Shown in pieces: positions 9,563-18,225 of a DNA stretch of 64,000 nucleotides; within the stretch, counting starts at the first letter, position 1, and every line of letters begins with the position of its first letter. Source of the stretch: Larkinella soli (GTDB lineage Bacteria > Bacteroidota > Bacteroidia > Cytophagales > Spirosomataceae); the NCBI RefSeq assembly GCF_003703975.1, contig NZ_QTJY01000017.1, forward strand, positions 62,001-126,000, written 5' to 3'. The position numbers and the translations under genes were made by a program. The notes beneath the pieces are model-generated. The model had not been told where the DNA came from. It saw nothing but the letters and a program-made list of their open reading frames with translations, and searched no databases.

Positions 9563-9835
9563 TCAACTTTTCAGACCATTTAGTCGTTCTAATAACTCCC
9601 GCTGGATGTCTAAGACCCGTCCCTCGCTGCCAGGCAGCATCACCCGATTGAGCAATTCTTCTGCAATGCGGAGCGCCGCCCGGATTTGCTCGGGCGTAGT
9701 AGCCTGAGCGGCCGCTCGTTCCAACAAATCTACATGCTCAACTTCCCGCAGATTGCTGCGATGCACCCAGCGAAGGGCATAGTACACTCCTACCCCAGCC
9801 GGTAGCAGCAGAAGGTAAGGATAAAGGGTTTTCAT
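9563..9835 (-). CDS. Small membrane-anchored hypothetical protein
   Basis: 90 residues: one N-terminal hydrophobic segment (about 4-20) then an amphipathic, Glu/Arg-rich helical region. Start ATG at 9835. It lies 32 bases downstream of the methyltransferase gene on the same strand, so the two are probably cotranscribed. Composition is richer in GC than the flanking genes. No family recognised. Confidence 0.55.
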   Translation of the reverse strand: MKTLYPYLLLLPAGVGVYYALRWVHRSNLREVEHVDLLERAAAQATTPEQIRAALRIAEELLNRVMLPGSEGRVLDIQRELLERLNGLKS

Positions 9836-9867
9836 GGTGTGGAGCTGGTATCGAACTTCTTAACTTG

Positions 9868-10572
9868 TCATTTCCTGTAAACCATCGTTATCCCCGGCTT
9901 CAACTGCCCGGGCAAAAACCGGAACAGCCAGTTGATAGCCCCTAGCTTCTCGGCCGGCTTCATGGGATGATGCCCGTCCACCGGTCGGTACCGGTAATCA
10001 AAGTAGTTCCCAAAGACCATCTCCACCACCTTCAACCCTAAATCCGATCCGATCTGACGCAGCTCGGCCGCCGTGTACTCCCGAAAGTGGCCAGGATTCA
10101 CCAGCACTGTCCGGATCTGCTCATAGGGATTACGGCCGGCCACCATCTTAATCCGCTTGTGGAGAGCGACCGCATTGGGTGTTTGCACGATAAGGATCCC
10201 GCCGTCTTTCAAAAGGGATCTTAGATAATTTAGAACCAGTAACGGGGAGGTATACAGGTGCTCAATGACCTCGGCCATGATTATGGTGTCGTATTGGGGC
10301 AAATCCTTCCGCCATCGCTCCAGATATTGACTATCATTCAGATTATACCTGTAGTGAAACCCTTCCGGATACTGCCCTTCCGGTTCAAAACCCATCGTAT
10401 CGACACTGCGCCCCAACCGCTCGTGAAGCAAAGTGACGAACGGCGATCGACCGATGTCGAGGATCCGGGCTTCGGGAACCGAGTGCCGGTCAATCAGTTC
10501 CAATAGGGTTTTATAACGTTGTGCGTGATAGGCAAAATAGCCGTCATGGGTGGGCGGTACAAAGGCGGACAT
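9868..10572 (-). CDS. Class I SAM-dependent methyltransferase
   Basis: 234 residues. The SAM-binding core is clear: ILDIGRSP (motif I, about 37-44), an acidic residue after the second strand in GFEPEG, YDTIIMAEVIEHL (motif III), and the LLKDGGILIVQTPN strand with a following PGHFREY segment. This Methyltransf_23-like pattern fits small-molecule, quinone or sugar/lipid methylation, but the substrate cannot be assigned. It is in a probable two-gene unit with the small membrane protein at 9563. Confidence 0.82.
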   Translation of the reverse strand: MSAFVPPTHDGYFAYHAQRYKTLLELIDRHSVPEARILDIGRSPFVTLLHERLGRSVDTMGFEPEGQYPEGFHYRYNLNDSQYLERWRKDLPQYDTIIMAEVIEHLYTSPLLVLNYLRSLLKDGGILIVQTPNAVALHKRIKMVAGRNPYEQIRTVLVNPGHFREYTAAELRQIGSDLGLKVVEMVFGNYFDYRYRPVDGHHPMKPAEKLGAINWLFRFLPGQLKPGITMVYRK

Positions 10573-11195
10573 GGGTTGGACAGGTTTAAGCCCGGAAAAT
10601 ACCTGGTCTAACCGGTTAGTTACTATTTCATTTGGGACATATGTTATCAGATTTGGGACACTTTTTATCCAGACTTATCTCACCTTGATTCCCCTTCACC
10701 GGGCAGGTGCCCCACTACCACTTTTGGAAAAACAATAGGTTCTTAAGGGTGTCTATATCAGTGGATACCATTCACCACATAGAAGGATATTTTACACCTC
10801 TGCAGAATGCGTAAAGATTTGGCCCTGAATCTTTACAGGTGGAAGGTGTAACAAATCGTTACAGGTTGCTGCAAAGGGGTGATGAGATTTATCATCCTTT
10901 CTGGAAGTCGGCTCTATAGCAATCCAGAAAATCGAGACTCGAAAAAGTGTAGGAAGTGTAGCTTGTGCAGTCAGGAAAACAACTTATTTTTTCGCTAACT
11001 CCTACTAATTGTCTTCCGCCTAGGCTTCAGCCGGCCTTCTTTCGGCAAATTAGAGGGCTTGTAAGAAGTTTGAAAAGAGTAAGAAGAAAAGTCCCGGCTT
11101 TATCCAAAATAGAAAGAACAGCCTATAGTGATGGTTGACATTCTGGCATGAACATTGGTACATTGTCCGGCAAATCCTTTGCCTTTCACTGTCCT
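10573..11195. repeat. Gene-free region with short direct and inverted repeats
   Basis: No confident gene in about 620 bases. It holds an exact 10-bp direct repeat ATTTGGGACA at 10630-10639 and 10651-10660 (21-base period). It also holds a perfect 9-bp inverted repeat GTAAAGATT/AATCTTTAC at 10811-10836 (loop 8), and a small inverted repeat GATGA/TCATC at 10881-10896. The paired ATTTGGGACA copies resemble the repeated binding sites at ends of IS21-type elements, but no transposase remains nearby. Confidence 0.45.
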
Positions 11196-11825
11196 ATGGA
11201 GAATCAACCTTTACAGCCTGAACGCAGATTTAAATGGTGGTATCTGGTCTTGGCCGCCGTCCTTTTAAACCTCATTATTTTGTTAGTGCATCAATTGACC
11301 CGGGAAGAATACAAATCTCCTGCAAGAAGAAGTGCAAAACCTGATACGGCTACAGGCGCTAAACATCGGCTGGAAGCGGAGCGCCTGAATGGAGTTGATG
11401 TTAACGCTGTCTCCAACTGGGACTACAGCAACGATGAAGACAAGATGGGGACGCGGATTAAAACCGCTACATCAACTGCTAAGGAGGTACTGGAGTTTGA
11501 TTTTCCGTACCAAGGGGGTTCAATTGCCTACTTTACCATACGCCGAAAAGGGGGGCAAACAGATATGTACCTTCGTGTCAGCAAAGGGCAGTTTATTGCC
11601 AATACATACGACGAAAGCACCTGTCGCATTCGCTTTGACCAAGGCAAACCGGTTACATTCGGCATCCTACCAGCAGCAGACTACAGCTCTGATATTATTT
11701 TCTTCGAATCTGAGCAGGCGATTTTAAAACGCATCAGAAAGGCCAAAAAGATTGTCGTTGAAGTAGAGTTTTACAAAGAGGGGAAACGGCAGATTGAATT
11801 TGACGTTAACGGGCTTAAGTGGTAA
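11196..11825 (+). CDS. Hypothetical protein with one membrane anchor
   Basis: 209 residues from the ATG at 11196; an in-frame ATG at 11148 would add 16 residues before the anchor. A basic cytoplasmic start is followed by one transmembrane helix (about residues 12-32), then a soluble domain of about 170 residues, presumably periplasmic. The latter half has regular beta-strands and ends in an alternating KKIVVEVEFY pattern. No family recognised. A monocistronic unit by position. Confidence 0.6.
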   Translation: MENQPLQPERRFKWWYLVLAAVLLNLIILLVHQLTREEYKSPARRSAKPDTATGAKHRLEAERLNGVDVNAVSNWDYSNDEDKMGTRIKTATSTAKEVLEFDFPYQGGSIAYFTIRRKGGQTDMYLRVSKGQFIANTYDESTCRIRFDQGKPVTFGILPAADYSSDIIFFESEQAILKRIRKAKKIVVEVEFYKEGKRQIEFDVNGLKW

Positions 11826-11910
11826 TGCGAAAGCTTTGTTCGTCCAACCTTCTTAAATAAAAGTAGTAAAACTGAAGTTCTAATAATTTTGACTGAGCCA
11901 TGTTTTGGAA

Positions 11911-12689
11911 TCACCCACGCTTGCTAAACGCACGGTTTAACGTAATATCCAGGTCGTCGTATGTTCTTACTGTGCGGTAGCCACTGAAAAACGGTTGTTT
12001 AATAGCGAGACTCTTACGGATATACGTATCAAAAGCGAGGTCCCCTCTTTTTAGAGTCATCACTGAAAACACGTGCCCCAGTAACTCGAACTCAAAGAAT
12101 CCGTAATCTTCCAAGAGGTATTGCTGCTTCTCATTCATCAAGATCTGAGGCGAGATGATCAGCTCATTTACAATAGGCATCGCGCTGAAATCTCTCTCAA
12201 AATGAAACAAGGGGTAATCTCCCAGATCGTATCGGGCAAACTCCCGAATAAAGTTGTAACGGTCGTCGAGTGCACCCCACGCTGGCGCTCTGTTTCCTCT
12301 AAAAAGACTTTGTACAGGCCTTGTTTGAACCGCCGGGTGAGTGTTTGCTGAAAAGAACCTAATACAAAATACTTCGCTTTTAACTTCAATTCATGCTTCT
12401 CCTTAGTGAAGTCTACGTCGAAATAGGTGGATTTGTAGCGGCCGGCCCGGTGGCCTCGGCCCACAGTTCCTACAGAATTTAAAATATGGAATCGTGAAAG
12501 GTTCAAGCCCTCTTTTAGTGCGGCCTCAATCGAAGGCTTCCCACTTGTAGCCGAACCGAAGTAGGCATTACAACCATCGCATACGTTCGTACAGATGTGG
12601 ATTCCTCCCAACGATTGCGGGATGGTGTGAGCCTTTTTTAGAAATGACGTCTGTTCTTCTGTTCGCCGACACCAAATGCAGATTTTCAT
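11911..12689 (-). pseudogene. HNH endonuclease-like gene split by a frameshift
   Basis: Two overlapping minus-strand frames form one gene. The first (from ATG 12689) encodes a zinc/HNH-like N-terminus: CIWC, KAHTIPQSLGG and VCDGCN. It runs to about 12305, after which its translation loses sense. The next frame is open without stops from there to 11911 and continues naturally (ALDDRYNFIREFARYDLG). The switch falls near an A5 run at 12301-12305. Rejoined length would be about 259 residues. Alternatives are a sequencing error or programmed frameshifting. HNH proteins of this type are often nucleases in mobile or defence regions. Confidence 0.7.
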
Positions 12690-12993
12690 GTGGATGAAAA
12701 AGGTTTACCACTCTTCAGGATGCCAGATCGTTCTCCTACAGGTCATCCGCATCTCTTGGGAGGGTGGAACACAAGGCTGCGAGGTATTTTGAAGCCGTAC
12801 GCATTCGACTTAGCAGCAATCTCGACGTAGCTTTTGCCCCAACCTTTCTATTCGCTGATCAGGTCGGAGGTCGCCTGGCGCTTGTTGGAAAGAGCGAAGC
12901 GGAACCTGTGTTTGAATTAAATTCTCGACAACGCCCCTTTTCAAATAATTAATGGCACTATATTGATAGCAATTCAAAATCAGCATTATTCAT
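12690..12993. other. Gap with no confident gene
   Basis: About 300 bases upstream of the HNH gene. A 62-codon plus-strand frame (12764-12952) and short minus-strand stretches are open, but none has a recognisable motif. The region may carry promoters for the divergent neighbours. Confidence 0.35.
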
Positions 12994-13311
12994 ATGGAAG
13001 CAGAACAATTAGCGAGAGTACATAATTGGGTATGGATCTGGATTGGTGAAATGAGAGATAAAGATGCCGAAGGTAAACATCCTATGGAAGGCAGAAGACT
13101 ATATGTTGAGAAAGATTTTGCCAATGAGCTAAGAATTGGAGATTATTTGGTCATTAAGGACTTTAAGCAGTTGCCGAGTTGGATTAAAGCAGTCGATGAT
13201 AATAAGTTAGAAGAAATCGATGATTTAATTTTACGTATAACACAAAGAGCTTATTATGATGACCTAGTTATGCACACCAAAATTGTTGGCAAGCACAGTG
13301 AAATGCCATAA
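12994..13311 (+). CDS. Small hypothetical protein
   Basis: 105 residues, ATG at 12994, AT-rich. The sequence looks like a genuine soluble protein: a tryptophan-rich start (WVWIWIGEM), a GDYLVIKDF strand and acidic helices. No family recognised. It lies between the broken HNH gene and the glycosylase-like gene, close to the tRNA boundary, so an accessory or defence-related role is possible but unproven. Confidence 0.6.
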   Translation: MEAEQLARVHNWVWIWIGEMRDKDAEGKHPMEGRRLYVEKDFANELRIGDYLVIKDFKQLPSWIKAVDDNKLEEIDDLILRITQRAYYDDLVMHTKIVGKHSEMP

Positions 13312-13437
13312 AAAAATTTAATCAAGATAAAAAGGATTGATTTATAATTTGCCTTGATACCCAAAGTATTTACCCTAAAATAGGGGAAAAATAATTTAGA
13401 ATACAGTAATTATATACCCAAATTAAACATTTGCCCA

Positions 13438-14178
13438 ATGACTAATAAAATCTTAAATCGACTTGGCCAAAGTATACCTCCTAATTTGTCAATTACCCCA
13501 CACACCACTCCAGTAGCTTTCTTTGGAGATTTTGACAATGCATCTGCCTGTACCATTTCAATTAACCCAAGCCACTGCGAGTTCTACAACAAGACCACAA
13601 TTTTGACTGGAGGCAAAAAACGGCTAATCTCAAGAAAAGAACTAAACAGGCATGATTCTGAGGAACTAAGTCAGGCAGAGGCCAAGCTAGTCTTTGACTT
13701 TTGCAAAAACTATTTCAAGACCAGGCCCTACAAAGGTTGGTTCAATAAATATGATGAGTTTCTTAAGCTGTTCGGGTTGTCCTACTACAATGGCTCAACA
13801 GTTCATTTAGATGTGGTACAGTGGGCAACTACTCCACTGTGGAGTTCCTTAACCGAAACTCAGCGGCAGATTTTACTAAAAAACGATTTACCGTTTTTAA
13901 TCTCTTTACTTGAAAAAGACTTCAATTTAATTTTCTTAAATGGCAATACTGTTGTAAGTGCTCTACAAGACTTTTTAGGTATTCAGTTAGTAAAAAAAGT
14001 GGCTTTCTTTAAACCAAACAGTCAGAGCCATGCATTCAGATTTAACATCTATCTTGGCAATTACAATAATTCTAAGGTGATTGGCTGGTCTCCTTACCTT
14101 CAATCTAAAGCGATTCCCAGTTACGAGGACGCCAGGCAATTTGCTCAAGCCATCAAGGATGTGGTAGAAGCCTCATAG
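13438..14178 (+). CDS. Possible uracil-DNA-glycosylase-like superfamily protein
   Basis: 246 residues. Three conserved-looking blocks recall a poorly described family with a UDG-like layout: FFGDFDNA followed by SINPSHCEF near residues 30-48 (possible active-site loop, compare the xNPS/xNPG of Mug-type enzymes), the HLDVVQWATTPLW block (about 123-135), and LIFLNGNTVVSAL (about 172-184), where UDGs have the second active-site motif. No HPSPLS-type motif is present, so function is inferred, and it could be inactive or act on another substrate. AT-rich composition suggests recent acquisition. Confidence 0.5.
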   Translation: MTNKILNRLGQSIPPNLSITPHTTPVAFFGDFDNASACTISINPSHCEFYNKTTILTGGKKRLISRKELNRHDSEELSQAEAKLVFDFCKNYFKTRPYKGWFNKYDEFLKLFGLSYYNGSTVHLDVVQWATTPLWSSLTETQRQILLKNDLPFLISLLEKDFNLIFLNGNTVVSALQDFLGIQLVKKVAFFKPNSQSHAFRFNIYLGNYNNSKVIGWSPYLQSKAIPSYEDARQFAQAIKDVVEAS

Positions 14179-14348
14179 TCAGAGAGCCAAGTTTCCGGTT
14201 TCGCCACAGTTAGAACTCCGAATCTTCTTAGTTAAAAGAGAGAAGTAGTGAAGACTAATAAATATTATACATGTAACTTACTAGGTCTATAAGCCAAAAG
14301 ATAGACTGCAAGCAGTGGGGGCACAAAAATTGTGTCTCAAAAGGTGTA

Positions 14349-14393
14349 TCAAACAAAACAGCCACCTGCCATTTTAAAAGGCTAAGTGGCTGT
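14349..14393 (-). terminator. Rho-independent terminator of the tRNA-Lys gene
   Basis: An 8-bp perfect stem, ACAGCCAC (14358-14365) with GTGGCTGT (14386-14393), followed on the minus strand by TTTTGTTTG. It sits 9 bases beyond the tRNA 3' end. Confidence 0.7.
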
Positions 14394-14401
14394 CTTTCAA
14401 G

Positions 14402-14474
14402 TGACCCCGGACAGGTTCGAACTGTCGACCCACTGATTAAGAGTCAGTTGCTCTACCAACTGAGCTACGGAGTC
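14402..14474 (-). tRNA. tRNA-Lys (anticodon CTT)
   Basis: 73 bases on the minus strand. The 7-bp acceptor stem (GACTCCG with CGGGGTC) tolerates one G-T pair. The D arm has AGCTCAGTTGGTAGAGC, the anticodon stem is ACTGA/TCAGT around loop CTCTTAA (anticodon CTT), and the T loop has GTTCGAAC. The 3' CCA is not encoded. The 3' end faces the AT-rich accessory region, the usual orientation for an integration target. Confidence 0.95.
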
Positions 14475-14706
14475 AATATTCCCTAAACCGAAATGTGAAT
14501 GTAATCGGTTTACGGCTTCCAACAAAATTTTCTCCTCCCCGGAAAGGTTCCTCCCCGTCCCTCCGTTCATTGAGTCCATCGACCACCGGTCAAAAACCCG
14601 GGGGTGAAGCCGCTTTTTAGCGGTCATTTTCCAAAATCCCTGTTCGGTATCTCCGCCGGCGAAAGCCGGATCAAGACAGCGGACAATCAGACCAACCTTC
14701 CAATGT

Positions 14707-15843
14707 ATGTTTAAACAGCTTGTTTGCGCCTTCCTCCTGCTGGCCATCTGGGCCGGATGCCGGGAAAAAGAGACGACCCGCCCGGATGTAAAAACCGACA
14801 ATCCCCTTCAGTCCGACCTCGACAGAACCGTCGATAACCGGCTCCGCCCCCTCATGAAAACGGCCGGCAGCGTCGGTGCCGTCGTGGGAATTTATCAGGA
14901 CGGGAAAACCACCTTTTACGGTTACGGCGAAACGGCCCGGGGTTCCGGCCAGTTGCCCGGCCGGAACCATATCTTCGAAATCGGCTCCATCACCAAAACG
15001 TTTACGGCCGCCCTCGTGGCGACCTGGCTTCGGGAAAAAGGCCTCTCCCCCGACAGCCCAACAGCCCCGTTTCTGCCCAAAGACCTGGGCGGCGGACTAA
15101 CCCGGGACGGCCGTCCCCTGACCTTCCGCCAACTGCTCGATTACTCCAGCGGCCTGCCCGAAGACCAGGACATCGGTGACCTGACTTTCGGGCCGGGCTT
15201 CGACAAAAATCAGCCCTATCGGCATTACGACAGCACCCGCATTTACAATTTCATTAAAACAAACGGTCTGAAAACCGCGCCCGGAACCACCTATATCTAT
15301 TCCAACATGGCTTTCGGGCTGGCCGGACTCCTGCTGGAACGATCCACCGGGAAGCCCTTCGCGCAACTGATGACCGAAAAAATCCTGAAGCCGATGGGCC
15401 TCAACGATACGGGCGTGACCCTCTCCGCCGACCAACAGGCCCGCCGGGTGAAAGGCTATGACGAAAAGGGAAATGAAATGCCGTATTGGGACGATCTGGG
15501 CGGCTTTGACGGCGCCGGCGTCCTGACGGCTTCGCCCGATGATATGCTGAAATTTGCTCAGGCTCACCTGCGCCCCCCGCAGTCCGATCTGGAAAAGACC
15601 CTACTGCTCACGCGCCGGGAGTCGTTTCGTTCCGGCTCGACCGTCACCGGCCTGGGCTGGCAGCTGACCGACCCGGCCTATGAAGGTGTGCTGAAAACCG
15701 GCGGCACCGGCGGGTTCTCCTCCATTCTCTGTCTTTCGGAAAAAAAGAATCTGGCTGTCGTGGTGCTGTTCAACCATCATGATCCGCAGGAGAACCCTCT
15801 CACGGCCGCCGGCTATCTGATCGCCGACCTGCTCAACAAATAA
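14707..15843 (+). CDS. Serine hydrolase lipoprotein (beta-lactamase/AmpC-AmpH fold)
   Basis: 378 residues with a lipoprotein signal ending IWAGC. Active-site motifs are in order: SITK (SxxK, about residue 96), the tyrosine motif YSN in IYSNMAFG, and a canonical KTGGTGG near residue 335. The YSSGLP segment is typical of the family. The protein probably acts as a DD-peptidase, esterase or beta-lactamase in the periplasm; which one cannot be told. First gene of the GC-rich section, followed directly by a strong terminator. Confidence 0.93.
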   Translation: MFKQLVCAFLLLAIWAGCREKETTRPDVKTDNPLQSDLDRTVDNRLRPLMKTAGSVGAVVGIYQDGKTTFYGYGETARGSGQLPGRNHIFEIGSITKTFTAALVATWLREKGLSPDSPTAPFLPKDLGGGLTRDGRPLTFRQLLDYSSGLPEDQDIGDLTFGPGFDKNQPYRHYDSTRIYNFIKTNGLKTAPGTTYIYSNMAFGLAGLLLERSTGKPFAQLMTEKILKPMGLNDTGVTLSADQQARRVKGYDEKGNEMPYWDDLGGFDGAGVLTASPDDMLKFAQAHLRPPQSDLEKTLLLTRRESFRSGSTVTGLGWQLTDPAYEGVLKTGGTGGFSSILCLSEKKNLAVVVLFNHHDPQENPLTAAGYLIADLLNK

Positions 15844-15873
15844 AAAAGCCGGCCTGATGGCCGGCTTTTTTTT
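15843..15873 (+). terminator. Bidirectional Rho-independent terminator
   Basis: GCCGGCC-tgat-GGCCGGC hairpin flanked by A6 on the left and T8 on the right. It can stop both the serine hydrolase (plus) and the converging small secreted protein (minus). Confidence 0.9.
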
Positions 15874-15890
15874 GGGTTACGGAATCCGTC

Positions 15891-16286
15891 TTAATTCATG
15901 CTTACCAGGCGGGTGGTTTCAACCTGCGGGGTGCTGGTCTGCACCTTGACCGTTTTTACCTCTTTCGTATGGCCGTCCGATACCTCGACCTTGTACACAC
16001 CGTCTTCCAGGTGTTGCAGGTCGAATTTTACACTGTTGACCTCATCCGACTTCGGCAGCCGCTGTACCGCCATCGTCTGACCGTTCAGGTCCATGACCCG
16101 GATGACCACCCGACTGTCTTTAGGTTTGCTGACGTTGACGCTCACCTTCATAGTGTTCTTCACCGGATAAATCACGGACCGGAAAGTCGATTTGGTTTCG
16201 GCGGTCTCTTTGTTGTCGCCGGCAAAGCTGCTGGAAGAAGTACCAAGCGTCAGGGCGATCAGGGCGGAAGCGAGTAAGGTTTTCAT
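15891..16286 (-). CDS. Small secreted protein resembling a stand-alone sorting-tail (Por/DUF3244-like) domain
   Basis: 131 residues from the ATG at 16286, with a signal peptide ending SSFAG. The mature part is one beta-sandwich-like domain of about 85 residues with the pattern of type IX secretion C-terminal tails: YPVKN, RVMDLNGQ, then LEDGVYKVEVSDG. Here it is the whole protein, with no cargo domain. A paralog at 46772 shares the layout, and the two share promoter and leader. The role is unknown, but abundance and envelope localisation are plausible. It ends at the shared terminator at 15843-15873. Confidence 0.75.
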   Translation of the reverse strand: MKTLLASALIALTLGTSSSSFAGDNKETAETKSTFRSVIYPVKNTMKVSVNVSKPKDSRVVIRVMDLNGQTMAVQRLPKSDEVNSVKFDLQHLEDGVYKVEVSDGHTKEVKTVKVQTSTPQVETTRLVSMN

Positions 16287-16355
16287 CGTATTGTTGTTTT
16301 GTGTTGTTTGTGTGTTCGTTCGGCTGTTTCGGCTTTTTTCGTCCGATTGATGAAT

Positions 16356-16363
16356 CAAAGGTA
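16356..16363 (-). promoter_or_regulatory. Bacteroidota -7 element of the small secreted protein gene
   Basis: TACCTTTG on the minus strand matches TAnnTTTG. Sequence on both sides is shared with the paralog promoter at 47232-47239: ATCAATC just downstream, then an A-rich leader containing ACACAAACAACA. Confidence 0.65.
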
Positions 16364-16522
16364 ATAGCATTCTAAGGTACCTTGCTATACATAGTACTTT
16401 AGCGGCAAAAAACGGGGGTCGAGTGGTAAAGGGAAAGGACGGCTTCCGGTTTCTGCCGGTGCGGCCGGACAAACAACCCCTCCCGGACAGTAGTTTACAG
16501 CCTGACCGAACTCCCGACCGCC

Positions 16523-17482
16523 ATGCGTACTCTCCTGTTTCTCCTGCTTCTTTCCTGCCTCCTGCCCTTCCGGACCCATGCTCAGGCCGGAAATGAAGTC
16601 ACCTACCCATTTCCGGTTCGGTATCTGGCGTTGACCATTGAGAACAAACCAGCCCGGATGGCCTATATGGACGTCCGGCCAGAACGACCCAACGGAAGGA
16701 CGGTGCTGCTTCTGCACGGCAAGAACTTCAACGGGTATTACTGGAAAGCCGTGATCCGGTGGCTGACCGACCGCGGCTTCCGGGCGGTGGTGCCCGATCA
16801 GGTCGGCTGGGGGAAATCCTCTCATCCCGACATTCACTACAGCTTTCATCGGCTGGCCTTCAACACCCGGAAACTGCTCGACACGCTCGGCATCCCGAAA
16901 GTCACGGTCCTGGCCCATTCGATGGGCGGTATGCTCGGCACCCGGTTTTCGCTTCTCTACCCGGAAACCGTCGAACAACTGATTCTGGAAAATCCCATCG
17001 GGCTGGAGGATTACAAAACGTTTGTGCCGTACCAGACCATCGAGCAGCAGTACGGGAAGGAGAAAGCCGCCACCTACGAATCCTATCTGCAATACCAGAA
17101 GACCTATTATCCGGTCTGGAAACCTGAATACGAGGACCTGGCCCGGGTGCAGGCCGCCGACCTGAAATCGCCCGACTTCGAGGCCGTCGCCTGGAGCAAT
17201 GCGGTTACCTATCAGATGATTTATGAACAGCCGGTGGTGTACGAGTTCGACCGGCTCGTTCCGCCGACCGTGCTGATCATCGGCCAGGAAGACCGGACCG
17301 TCGTCGGCAAAGGACTGCTGCCGAAAGCGGAGCAGGCACGGCACGGAAACTATCCGGAACTGGGCCGGCAAACGGCGAAAAGAATAAAGTCCGCCCGGCT
17401 GATCGAACTGGAAGGCGTGGGCCATATCCCGCACATCCAGACGCCGGACCGGTTTTTCAAGGCGTTAGAAGGTGTTCTCTGA
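16523..17482 (+). CDS. Exported alpha/beta hydrolase
   Basis: 319 residues with a cleavable signal peptide ending THAQA. The fold shows LLLHGKNFNG (oxyanion hole), PDQVGWGKS, the nucleophile elbow AHSMGG (about residue 134), an acid in IIGQEDRT (about 255) and the late His in GVGHIPH (about 305). This is typical of esterase/peroxidase-like alpha/beta hydrolases; the substrate is unknown. Its 3' end overlaps the converging phosphoribosyltransferase gene by 18 bases. Confidence 0.9.
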   Translation: MRTLLFLLLLSCLLPFRTHAQAGNEVTYPFPVRYLALTIENKPARMAYMDVRPERPNGRTVLLLHGKNFNGYYWKAVIRWLTDRGFRAVVPDQVGWGKSSHPDIHYSFHRLAFNTRKLLDTLGIPKVTVLAHSMGGMLGTRFSLLYPETVEQLILENPIGLEDYKTFVPYQTIEQQYGKEKAATYESYLQYQKTYYPVWKPEYEDLARVQAADLKSPDFEAVAWSNAVTYQMIYEQPVVYEFDRLVPPTVLIIGQEDRTVVGKGLLPKAEQARHGNYPELGRQTAKRIKSARLIELEGVGHIPHIQTPDRFFKALEGVL

Positions 17483-18133
17483 ACCGGCTTCGGCCTGTTT
17501 CAACAGCGCCCGGACCTCTTCGTCGGTCGTCTGTCCGAACTGCTTATACCACATCCCCACCCCATAGAAGGGTTCGGGCGTGACCAGGCAGACGACCGCG
17601 TCGGCCAGCCGCCGGAAGTCGCGGCAGACATCCGCAGCCCCGACCGGCACCGCCACGACTACTTTGGCCGGGGCCGACTTTCGGACGGCTTCGACGGCCG
17701 CCCGCATAGTAGCCCCGGTCGCCAGCCCGTCGTCGATCAGAAGAATGGTCTTACCGGTGATCTGCACCGGCGGGCGGCCGCTCCGGTAGGCCAGCTCCCG
17801 CCGGTGCAGTTCGCGCTGTTCGTGTGCCGCAATCTGTTCGATCTGGTCCGGACGGATGTTCATCGACCGGAGTACGGAGCGGTTCAGCACCCGTACCCCA
17901 CCCGTCGCGATGGCCCCCAGCGCCAGTTCTTCCTGACCCGGAACGCCCAGCTTCCTGACCAGAAAAACATCCAGCGGCACCGCCAGCCGGACCGCCACCT
18001 CATAAGCCACCGGAACTCCGCCCCGGGGCAGGGCCAGCACCCGGACTTCCGGCCCTCCGGCATAGGCGGCCAGCCGCTCCGCCAGCTGCCGGCCGGCGTC
18101 CGTTCGGTCGAAAAAATACGGCGTTCCTTTCAT
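17465..18133 (-). CDS. Phosphoribosyltransferase-family protein
   Basis: 222 residues. The type I PRTase fold is recognised by ALPRGGVPVAYEVA near residue 40 and by the PRPP-binding loop ILLIDDGLATGATM at about 130-143. Related proteins are predicted PRTases of unknown substrate. No partner enzyme of nucleotide salvage lies beside it. Start ATG at 18133; the 3' end overlaps the hydrolase gene tail to tail. Confidence 0.88.
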   Translation of the reverse strand: MKGTPYFFDRTDAGRQLAERLAAYAGGPEVRVLALPRGGVPVAYEVAVRLAVPLDVFLVRKLGVPGQEELALGAIATGGVRVLNRSVLRSMNIRPDQIEQIAAHEQRELHRRELAYRSGRPPVQITGKTILLIDDGLATGATMRAAVEAVRKSAPAKVVVAVPVGAADVCRDFRRLADAVVCLVTPEPFYGVGMWYKQFGQTTDEEVRALLKQAEAGSENTF

Positions 18134-18225
18134 TCTGGGCGCTCATTGATCGCTTTATGAGCCAAAATCGACAACCTTCCGGCCCTTTGCGCAGTTAATT
18201 TTTCGTCAATCAATCATTCAACGCT

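Noticed and set aside
12764-12952. 62-codon plus-strand frame near the HNH gene
   Set aside because: Short, no recognisable motif, and no supporting promoter or start context.
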